Source: JBLHUT01 sp047629975
GTDB lineage: Bacteria > Pseudomonadota > Alphaproteobacteria > Rhodobacterales > Rhodobacteraceae
Assembly: GCA_047629975.1 (NCBI GenBank)
Contig: JBLHUT010000130.1
Coordinates: 1-9,849, forward strand
Direction: 5' to 3'
DNA: 9,849 nucleotides
Positions 1-5,064 of the stretch are shown here, one piece after another. The notes under the pieces are model-generated. The model was not told the origin of the DNA. It did not search any database and was given only the letters and a program-made list of their open reading frames with translations. How positions within the stretch are numbered: position 1 is the stretch's first letter; each line of letters begins with the position of its first letter. The position numbers were made by a program, and so were the translations under genes.

Positions 1-734
1 TTCTTGCCATCGGTTCGGGAAAGGGGGGGGTCGGCAAATCGACGGTGTCCTCGAACCTTGCTGTGGCACTTGCAAAGGCGGGGCGCCGGGTTGGTCTGCT
101 GGATGCAGATATTTATGGCCCGAGCCAACCGCGCATGATGGGGGTCTCAGAACGTCCGAAATCTCCGGATGGAAAAATTATCGAGCCGTTGCACGCGCAC
201 GGGGTTACGATGATGTCGATCGGGCTGATGGTTGACCCGGATCAGGCTGTCGTCTGGCGTGGGCCGATGCTGATGGGGGCGTTGCAGCAGATGCTTGGGC
301 AGGTCCGTTGGGGCGAGTTGGACGTGTTGTTGGTGGATTTGCCGCCCGGTACTGGTGATGTGCAACTTACCCTGTGCCAAAAGAGCAAAATAACAGGTGC
401 GATCGTTGTCAGCACACCGCAGGATGTGGCGTTGTTGGATGCCAAAAAGGCATTGAACATGTTCGACCAGCTCAACACGCCTGTTCTTGGGCTGATTGAA
501 AATATGTCCACTTACATCTGCCCTGAATGTGGCCATGAGGCTCATCTGTTTGGCAACGGCGGTGTCGCAGCAGAGGCCGCGCGCGCAGGATTGCCATTTC
601 TGGGGGCGCTTCCGTTGGAGCTTGAGGTGCGACTTGCGGGTGATGCCGGCGTCCCGATCGCAGTTGGCGACAGCCCAGCGGCAGTCGCCTATTCCGTTCT
701 GGCGCAGCGGTTGATCGATGGTGGGATGGCCTGA
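1..734 (+). CDS. mrp: Mrp/ApbC-family Fe-S cluster carrier ATPase, 5' end missing
   Basis: P-loop NTPase of the Mrp/Nbp35/ApbC family, a cytoplasmic scaffold or carrier that passes 4Fe-4S clusters to apo-proteins. The frame is already open at base 3 and reads LAIGSGKGGVGKST, the deviant Walker A motif, so the GTG at 45 is internal and not the start. 243 residues are visible. Complete Mrp proteins are about 350 aa, so roughly the N-terminal MIP18/DUF59 domain lies to the left. Other family marks are DADIYGPSQPRM shortly after the P-loop, LLVDLPPGTGD (switch/Walker B region), STPQDVALLDAKK, and GLIENMS followed by CPEC (cysteines at 519-521 and 528-530), the CxxC that binds a bridging cluster between two monomers. 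Stop is TGA 732-734. No clear terminator follows. It is probably a separate transcription unit from the dcw operon; that is inferred from the 611-bp gap. Confidence 0.94.
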   Translation, partial: LAIGSGKGGVGKSTVSSNLAVALAKAGRRVGLLDADIYGPSQPRMMGVSERPKSPDGKIIEPLHAHGVTMMSIGLMVDPDQAVVWRGPMLMGALQQMLGQVRWGELDVLLVDLPPGTGDVQLTLCQKSKITGAIVVSTPQDVALLDAKKALNMFDQLNTPVLGLIENMSTYICPECGHEAHLFGNGGVAAEAARAGLPFLGALPLELEVRLAGDAGVPIAVGDSPAAVAYSVLAQRLIDGGMA

Positions 735-1039
735 TGTGGTTCGCGGGAATTGATGGGATCACCCAGTAGCATCCGAATCGTTCCGCTCTGATATTGCACC
801 AGATGTACAAAATTTAGCAGTCTGCCTTGGTAAAAGGTGGGCTGCTGTGCTGTTCGGCATCTGCTTGTCGCCGGCATTTCTGAAAAATATTGGGAATGCA
901 TGGTGATGCTTCGTTGTACCCTCGCTTTCTATATCTAGTGTTGTCTTGGGCCTGATTGTCAATTTCTTGATGTAGATATTAATGATTCGTTAAAAACCAC
1001 ATATTTTTACCTGTATTGGTGCGCTCTGAGTCGCTGCCC
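735..1039. other. Non-coding, AT-rich spacer upstream of the dcw promoter
   Basis: No reading frame here has a recognisable protein, a good ribosome site or codon use like the neighbours. The stretch from about 955 to 1020 is clearly AT-rich against GC-rich surroundings. Small inverted repeats exist (TGGG-ATCA-CCCA at 754-765; CCTT/AAGG near 826-838) but none has a U-run, so no mrp terminator can be named. GANTC sites occur at 775-779, 984-988 and 1028-1032. The one strong signal is the TTAA-N7-TTAA box at 979-993, listed separately. Confidence 0.6.
979..993. promoter_or_regulatory. Candidate CtrA-binding box with an embedded GANTC methylation site
   Basis: The sequence is TTAA-TGATTCG-TTAA, an exact match to the full CtrA consensus TTAA-N7-TTAA of alphaproteobacteria. 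The 7-nt spacer contains GATTC (984-988), a target of the cell-cycle methylase CcrM. It lies about 50 bp upstream of the proposed -35 element of the mraZ promoter, so CtrA could activate or repress from there, or there may be a further promoter using the second half-site as its -35. It sits in an AT-rich stretch where TTAA is not rare, so chance is possible. Function is inferred from the motif only. Confidence 0.45.
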
Positions 1040-1069
1040 TTGCCTCAAAAAATCATTGAGTCCCATAAA
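1040..1069 (+). promoter_or_regulatory. Candidate sigma70 promoter of the dcw operon (Pmra)
   Basis: A -35 like TTGCCT (1040-1045, 4 of 6 to TTGACA) is followed after 18 nt by CATAAA (1064-1069, 4 of 6 to TATAAT). Transcription would start near 1076, giving an mraZ leader of about 270 nt. The match is only moderate, which is usual for GC-rich alphaproteobacteria. The call rests more on the coincidence with the TCCCA repeats that bracket the -10 element, the place where MraZ autorepression would be expected. The start site is not proven by sequence. Confidence 0.5.
1044..1060. promoter_or_regulatory. Dyad CTCAA-N7-TTGAG between -35 and -10
   Basis: A perfect 5-bp inverted repeat (CTCAA 1044-1048, TTGAG 1056-1060) with a 7-nt AT-rich spacer fills the region between the proposed -35 and -10. 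Such a position suits a repressor operator. I do not recognise the cognate regulator, and a 5-bp dyad could arise by chance. Its right arm overlaps the GAGTC methylation site at 1058-1062. Confidence 0.25.
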
Positions 1070-1085
1070 ATCCCATGCCATACCA
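1061..1085 (-). promoter_or_regulatory. Candidate MraZ operator: three pentamers at 10-bp period
   Basis: TCCCA occurs at 1061-1065 and 1071-1075, with a degenerate third copy TACCA at 1081-1085. Read on the minus strand these are TGGGA repeats separated by 5-nt spacers. In E. coli MraZ is known to bind TGGGN repeats with 5-nt spacers at its own promoter, so this is very likely the autoregulatory site. One turn of helix between units suits an oligomeric MraZ ring binding one face of the DNA. The first two units bracket the proposed -10 hexamer, so binding would block RNA polymerase. Confidence 0.55.
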
Positions 1086-1311
1086 GATGCACGGACAGCA
1101 GCAGGCACACGACATGGGGCGCCAAACGACCCCGCAGTTTCCAAAAAATGGTTTCATACAGGCTTCTGCTGCGCTCCAAAAATGAGATCTGACACGCGGT
1201 CGAGCAGACATCCCCCCAGGTGGCGGTTTCGTGATCAGGCATATCCCCCCAGCAATGGGACGAGGACGGCGGATGGGGCAGTGGCAGCAGCTCCCTCCGC
1301 CGTTTTCCTTT
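1076..1311 (+). ncRNA. UpsM-like small RNA / attenuated 5' leader of the dcw operon
   Basis: From the predicted start near 1076 to the U-tract after the hairpin at 1264-1306 lies about 230 nt of non-coding, structured sequence. Rhodobacter sphaeroides has UpsM (upstream of mraZ), an abundant sRNA of about 200 nt made from the dcw promoter by premature termination in an unusually long mraZ leader, and related leaders are known in other Rhodobacteraceae. Position, size and the terminator agree with that arrangement here. Visible structure includes GCAGCAG (1098-1104) against CTGCTGC (1166-1172), enclosing a GGGG/CCCC stem near 1116-1133, and a CCCA-GCAA-TGGG stem-loop at 1248-1259 with a GNRA-type tetraloop. 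Two ATCCCCCCAG copies (1210-1219, 1243-1252) are present. Homology is by synteny and architecture, not by alignment; exact ends are unknown. Confidence 0.6.
1263..1311 (+). terminator. Intrinsic terminator / attenuator upstream of mraZ
   Basis: ACGGCGGA (1266-1273) pairs perfectly with TCCGCCGT (1296-1303). After one mismatch the stem continues GGGGC (1275-1279) with GCTCC (1290-1294, one G-U), leaving a 10-nt loop. The base can extend by A-U and G-U pairs into the following TTTT (1303-1306), then CC and TTT. This is a long GC-rich hairpin with an interrupted U-tract, so termination is probably partial. That is what is needed, because the whole dcw operon lies downstream. It would form the 3' end of the leader RNA. 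Confidence 0.65.
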
Positions 1312-1331
1312 GCAAGAGGGGCCGGGGACAT

Positions 1332-1348
1332 AAAGGAGACCCGCGTTG
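1332..1348 (+). promoter_or_regulatory. Shine-Dalgarno and TTG start of mraZ
   Basis: AAAGGAGA (1332-1339) is a near-perfect Shine-Dalgarno sequence, 7 nt before TTG at 1346. No ATG or GTG in frame lies near enough to include the conserved FRGExxHxxDxKGR start of MraZ, so TTG is the supported start. The site is complementary to the U-tract of the leader terminator (TTTCCTTT, 1304-1311), which could mask it in read-through RNA. Confidence 0.8.
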
Positions 1349-1858
1349 GCGGTCAGGTTCAGAGGCGAAAGCCAACACAAGGTGGATGCAAAGGGCAGGG
1401 TTTCGATCCCGGCCTCTTTTCGCCGTGTGCTTGAACGAGCCGACCCTGCGTGGCGGGAGGGCATGCCCCCCAACCTTGTGATCGTTTACGGACCCGCGGC
1501 CCAAAAATACCTTGAGTGTTACACGATCGAGGCAATCGACGAGGTTGATGACCAGATCGCATCCCTGATCCGTGGCACGCCAAAGCGGCAGATGCTCGAG
1601 CGGATGTTTTACGGCCAGTCCCACCCGACAAATGTTGACGAGACGGGGCGGCTTGTTCTGCCGCAGAAACTGCGTGAGAAAATCGGTCTGACGGCGGGCT
1701 CAGAGGCCTATTTCCTGTCAACCGGCGATACGTTCCAGATCTGGAACCCAAAAACATTTGCAGCCGAAGAGGCCGCCACAGCGGATCTTTTTGCACAGAC
1801 CAACCCGAACGGATTTCATCCGCTGGCGTTGCTGGATGAAGGGGGGGCGTTGGAATGA
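1346..1858 (+). CDS. mraZ: MraZ, transcriptional regulator of the dcw cluster
   Basis: 170 aa, a little longer than the roughly 150 aa of E. coli MraZ. Two SpoVT/AbrB-type swapped-hairpin domains are visible, each with the DxxGRxxxP signature: D14-P22 (DAKGRVSIP) and D98-P106 (DETGRLVLP). The opening RFRGESQHKVDAKGR is typical of the family. MraZ forms ring-shaped oligomers, binds TGGGN repeats at its own promoter and represses the division and cell wall operon; it is associated with the nucleoid. Candidate binding repeats are at 1061-1085. The start is TTG at 1346, fixed by AAAGGAGA 7 nt upstream and by the conserved N-terminus. The stop overlaps the rsmH start (ATGA at 1855-1858), implying translational coupling. 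The C-terminal 20 residues (about 145-170) are poorly conserved in the family. Confidence 0.96.
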   Translation: MAVRFRGESQHKVDAKGRVSIPASFRRVLERADPAWREGMPPNLVIVYGPAAQKYLECYTIEAIDEVDDQIASLIRGTPKRQMLERMFYGQSHPTNVDETGRLVLPQKLREKIGLTAGSEAYFLSTGDTFQIWNPKTFAAEEAATADLFAQTNPNGFHPLALLDEGGALE

Positions 1859-2883
1859 CGTCTTCCGACACGCCCCCATCCGGTCAATCGGGGCCACAAA
1901 CAGCCCCATCCGCCCCGCATGTTCCGGTTCTGATCGGGGCGATTATCGATGCCGTGGGGCCGATCAGTGGCACGTGGCTGGACGGTACGTTCGGGGCCGG
2001 AGGCTATGCGCGGCAACTGCTGGACGCAGGTGCGGAGCGTCTGATCGGGCTTGACCGTGATCCGGCGGTATTCGAGATGGCAAAGGACTGGGCGGGGGCG
2101 TATGGCGACCGGCTTGTGCTTGTCGAAAGCACGTTTTCGCAGCTCGATGCCCAAGGGCCGCTTGACGGTGTGGTGCTGGATCTAGGCGTCAGTTCGATGC
2201 AGCTTGATCAGGCCGAGCGTGGTTTTTCGTTCATGCGGGACGGGCCGCTTGACATGCGGATGAGCCAGTCAGGGCCGACGGCGGCTGATTTGGTGAATAC
2301 CGCCACCGACGATCAACTGGCCGATATTCTGTATCATTTTGGCGAGGAGCGTGCCTCGCGCCGGATTGCGCGTGCAATTGTGGCGGGCCGTCCATTTACG
2401 CACACGGTGCATCTGGCCCAAGTGGTAGCAAGCTGCCTTCCGCGTCCGAAACCGGGGCAGGTCCACCCCGCTACGCGCAGTTTTCAGGCGATCCGGATTG
2501 CTGTGAATGACGAGTTCGGAGAGCTGATTGCCGGTCTTGAAGCCGCCGAGCGGGCGCTTGCGCCGGGGGGTAAACTTGCGGTGGTGTCGTTCCACTCGCT
2601 CGAGGACCGTGTGGTAAAGCGATTTATGCAATACCGGGCCGGACAGGCCGCCCGTGGCAACCGTTATGCTCCCGAAACGGTCGAGCAGGCGGCCCCGTTC
2701 AATCTTTTGAGCCGCAAGGCGATTGTGGCCGATGACGAAGAGGTGGCGCGAAACCCGCGTGCACGGTCGGCAAAATTGCGGGTCGCGGTGCGCACCGATG
2801 CCCAAGCCCCTGCTGTCGACCGCTCTGCGCTGGGGCTTCCGGGGCCGCGCGACTGGTGGAACTCTGGCGGGCGAAGGGATTAG
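1855..2883 (+). CDS. rsmH: 16S rRNA (cytosine(1402)-N(4))-methyltransferase RsmH
   Basis: 342 aa, usual for the family (about 310-345). RsmH (MraW) uses S-adenosylmethionine to methylate N4 of C1402 in the decoding centre of 16S rRNA. Motifs in order: HVPVL at 22-26, the SAM loop DGTFGAGG at 43-50, GLDRDP at 65-70, catalytic/SAM region DLGVSSMQLD at 109-118 followed by RGFSFMRDGPLDMRM, then HPATRSFQAIRIAVNDE and SFHSLEDRVVKRFM in the C-terminal half. The first 20 residues are a Ser/Pro-rich tail before the conserved core. ATG at 1855 overlaps the mraZ stop by 4 bp and has GAAGGGGGG 7-8 nt upstream. Nothing is missing or broken. Confidence 0.98.
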   Translation: MTSSDTPPSGQSGPQTAPSAPHVPVLIGAIIDAVGPISGTWLDGTFGAGGYARQLLDAGAERLIGLDRDPAVFEMAKDWAGAYGDRLVLVESTFSQLDAQGPLDGVVLDLGVSSMQLDQAERGFSFMRDGPLDMRMSQSGPTAADLVNTATDDQLADILYHFGEERASRRIARAIVAGRPFTHTVHLAQVVASCLPRPKPGQVHPATRSFQAIRIAVNDEFGELIAGLEAAERALAPGGKLAVVSFHSLEDRVVKRFMQYRAGQAARGNRYAPETVEQAAPFNLLSRKAIVADDEEVARNPRARSAKLRVAVRTDAQAPAVDRSALGLPGPRDWWNSGGRRD

Positions 2884-2886
2884 GCG

Positions 2887-3261
2887 ATGCGTGGTCTATT
2901 CTACGTGCTGTCGGCAATGGCGGTCATGGGGCTGGCGTATTGGGCCTATCAGGAAAACTACCGGACACAGGCTGTTCTAGGCGATGTCAGAAGCTTGGAG
3001 GCCGAAATCGGCCGCTTGCGCGAAACCTTGGGGGTGATGCGGGCTGAATGGGCCTATCTGAACCGTCCTGACCGGCTGCTGGAACTGGTCGAGATCAACT
3101 ATGGCACGCTGGGCCTTTTGCCGCTGGATCCGGCGCAATTCGGGGATGTGGAGCAGATTTCCTTTCCGCCGCTGCCGATGCCCGTGTTCGAGTTGTCACC
3201 GATCATGAACACGGTGGATCTGATGGGGGTATTGCCGACCCTGACCGGAGAGCGCCAATGA
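2887..3261 (+). CDS. ftsL: FtsL, divisome membrane scaffold protein
   Basis: 124 aa bitopic membrane protein. A very short cytoplasmic N-terminus is followed by one transmembrane helix (about residues 3-20), then a periplasmic heptad-like stretch (about 28-57, with LEAEIGRLRETL) that should form the coiled coil with FtsB/FtsQ. The segment AEWAYLNRPDRLLELVE is characteristic of alphaproteobacterial FtsL and separates it from other small coiled-coil proteins. It recruits and activates FtsW/FtsI at midcell. Start ATG is 3 bp after the rsmH stop, with AAGGGA 7 nt upstream lying inside rsmH. The ftsI start overlaps its stop. FtsL is poorly conserved, so the name rests on size, topology, this motif and position between rsmH and ftsI. 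Confidence 0.92.
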   Translation: MRGLFYVLSAMAVMGLAYWAYQENYRTQAVLGDVRSLEAEIGRLRETLGVMRAEWAYLNRPDRLLELVEINYGTLGLLPLDPAQFGDVEQISFPPLPMPVFELSPIMNTVDLMGVLPTLTGERQ

Positions 3262-5039
3262 TCCGTATTCCGTTGCGCCCCTTGGCACGTGTATTGTCGG
3301 CGCGTCAAAACGGCGAGAATCCGCAAGAGATCGAGCGCGAGAATATCCGCCTGCGCAACGATGCCTCGCGCGACTCGCAGCGTCTGCGGGCCGAGGGGCG
3401 TCTGTTTGTTCTGGGCGTGTGCTTCTTTTGTGCGTTTTCGGTCATTGCGCTACGCATGGGGCATCTGGCCTCGACACAGGTCACAGAGGCCGAGGCCCGC
3501 TCAACCGGTGCTTCGATCCTTGCGCAGCGTGCCGATATCGTCGATCGCAACGGGCGTGTGCTGGCGACAAATCTGTCCACCCATTCGCTTTATGCACAAC
3601 CGCCCTTTATGGTCGAGCCGGAACGCGCGGCGCGCGATCTTGTGGGCATTTTTCCCGATCTTGATCTGGCAAAACTGACACGGCAGTTCACGGGCCAGCG
3701 CAAGTTCGTCTGGATCAAGAAAAAGCTCAGCCCCGAGCAAATGCAGGCGGTGCATGATATCGGAGAGCCGGGCCTGCTGTTCGGGCCGCGTGAGATGCGG
3801 CTGTATCCGAATGGCAAACTTGCCGCCCATATCCTTGGCGGGGCGGGTTTTGGCCGCGAGGGCGTGCATTCGGCCGAGGTGATCGGCACCGCTGGCATCG
3901 AACAGACCCATGATGCATATTTGCGTGATCCGGCAAACGGGGGCGCACCGCTTGAATTGTCGCTTGATCTGACCGTGCAGGCCGCCTCGCGGCAGGTGCT
4001 TTTGGGTGGAATGAAGCTGATGAACGCCAAAGGCGCCACCAGCATTTTGATGGACATCCACACGGGTGAATTGATCTCGATGGTCTCGTTGCCCGATTTT
4101 GATCCAAATGACCGCCCGCGCGCGCTTGTGACGGGGGACCAATCCGACAGCCCGCTGTTCAATCGCGCGGTTCAGGGTGTTTACGAACTGGGGTCCACGT
4201 TCAAGATTTTCACCGTGGCACAGGCGCTTTCCCTTGATCTGGTGAACCCTGAAAGCATGGTCGACACCCGGGGTCCGTTGCGGTGGGGCCGGCATTCGAT
4301 CCGGGACTTCCACAATTACGGCAAAGAGCTGAGCGTTACGGATGTGATCGTAAAGTCCTCGAACATCGGCACGGCGCGCATTGCGATGGAAATCGGAGCC
4401 GAGCGCCAGCGCGCGTTTCTCGACAGTTTGGGTTTTTTGGAGGCCACGCCTGTAGAGTTGATGGAGGCTCCGACCGGCAAGCCGCTTTTGCCGCGCAACT
4501 GGTCCGAGATATCGACCATGACGATCAGCTACGGTCACGGGCTGTCAACCAGCCCTCTGCATCTTGCGTCGGGGTATGCGTCGGTGTTGAACGGTGGCAC
4601 GCGGGTGCGCCCGACATTGTTGCGCCAAACCGGCCCCCAAACCGGCGAGCGCATTATCTCCGAGGCGACATCGGCGCAATTGCGCTCCATGCTGCGCGAT
4701 GTGGTTGTGCGCGGAACCGCCAGCTTCGGAGAGGTCACGGGCTATGCTGTGGGCGGTAAAACCGGCACCGCCGACAAGCCCAAACCACGTGGTGGATATT
4801 ACAAAGACCGCGTCATTGCGACTTTTGCCAGTGTATTTCCGGCCTATGATCCGAAATATGTTTTGGTTGTGACCCTCGACGAGCCAACAGAAACCAGTGG
4901 CGAAAAGCCCCGCCGCACCGCCGGATGGACCGCCGTTCCGGTTGCCGCCGAGATGATCCGGCGCACGGCACCTTTGCTTGGCTTGCGACCAACCGTTGAT
5001 CCCCGACCCGATTTGAGGCTAATACGCACCTCGAACTAA
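3258..5039 (+). CDS. ftsI: FtsI (PBP3), septal peptidoglycan transpeptidase
   Basis: 593 aa class B penicillin-binding protein. A charged cytoplasmic tail of about 48 residues precedes one transmembrane anchor (about 49-68), then a periplasmic PBP dimerisation/pedestal domain opening with RADIVDRNGRVLATN (91-105) and the transpeptidase domain. Active-site motifs are intact: S313-T-F-K316 (acylated serine), S367-S-N369 and K501-T-G503. It crosslinks peptidoglycan at the division septum as partner of FtsW and is a beta-lactam target. ATG at 3258 overlaps the ftsL stop (ATGA), with GGAGAG 5 nt upstream. The N-terminal tail is longer than in E. coli FtsI and has a charged ERENIRLRND stretch that may be helical. 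The protein ends at about the normal length for the short alphaproteobacterial form. Confidence 0.97.
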   Translation: MIRIPLRPLARVLSARQNGENPQEIERENIRLRNDASRDSQRLRAEGRLFVLGVCFFCAFSVIALRMGHLASTQVTEAEARSTGASILAQRADIVDRNGRVLATNLSTHSLYAQPPFMVEPERAARDLVGIFPDLDLAKLTRQFTGQRKFVWIKKKLSPEQMQAVHDIGEPGLLFGPREMRLYPNGKLAAHILGGAGFGREGVHSAEVIGTAGIEQTHDAYLRDPANGGAPLELSLDLTVQAASRQVLLGGMKLMNAKGATSILMDIHTGELISMVSLPDFDPNDRPRALVTGDQSDSPLFNRAVQGVYELGSTFKIFTVAQALSLDLVNPESMVDTRGPLRWGRHSIRDFHNYGKELSVTDVIVKSSNIGTARIAMEIGAERQRAFLDSLGFLEATPVELMEAPTGKPLLPRNWSEISTMTISYGHGLSTSPLHLASGYASVLNGGTRVRPTLLRQTGPQTGERIISEATSAQLRSMLRDVVVRGTASFGEVTGYAVGGKTGTADKPKPRGGYYKDRVIATFASVFPAYDPKYVLVVTLDEPTETSGEKPRRTAGWTAVPVAAEMIRRTAPLLGLRPTVDPRPDLRLIRTSN

Positions 5040-5064
5040 AGCCCACGGCAAAGGCGAAGCAGCA

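Noticed and set aside
45..47. GTG as a possible start of mrp
   Set aside because: It falls within the P-loop helix, directly after GKGGVGKST; the frame is open to the left edge, so the gene is simply truncated by the window.
754..765. TGGG-ATCA-CCCA as an mrp terminator
   Set aside because: Only four base pairs and no U-run follows.
956..995. A second sigma70 promoter (TTGTCA at 956-961 with TATTAA at 977-982)
   Set aside because: The spacer is only 15 nt and such matches are expected by chance in this AT-rich stretch; kept only as a possibility linked to the CtrA box.
1256..1285. TGGGA and TGGGG on the plus strand as extra MraZ boxes
   Set aside because: Their spacing (18 bp) does not fit the 10-bp period, and these bases are already explained by the tetraloop hairpin and terminator stem.
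1076..1340. RNase P RNA or another housekeeping RNA in the leader
   Set aside because: The conserved RNase P blocks (such as GAGGAAAGTCC and ACAGAAA) are absent on both strands; no tRNA, tmRNA or SRP RNA signature was found.
1045..1481. Open frames on both strands (about 140 codons each) covering the leader and the start of mraZ
   Set aside because: Neither has a family resemblance or credible ribosome site, both overlap the conserved mraZ N-terminus, and the region is better explained as a structured leader RNA.
3501..4538. 345-codon open frame on the minus strand inside ftsI
   Set aside because: It lies wholly opposite a confident ftsI with intact motifs and shows no recognisable domain or ribosome site; long antisense frames are common in GC-rich coding DNA.
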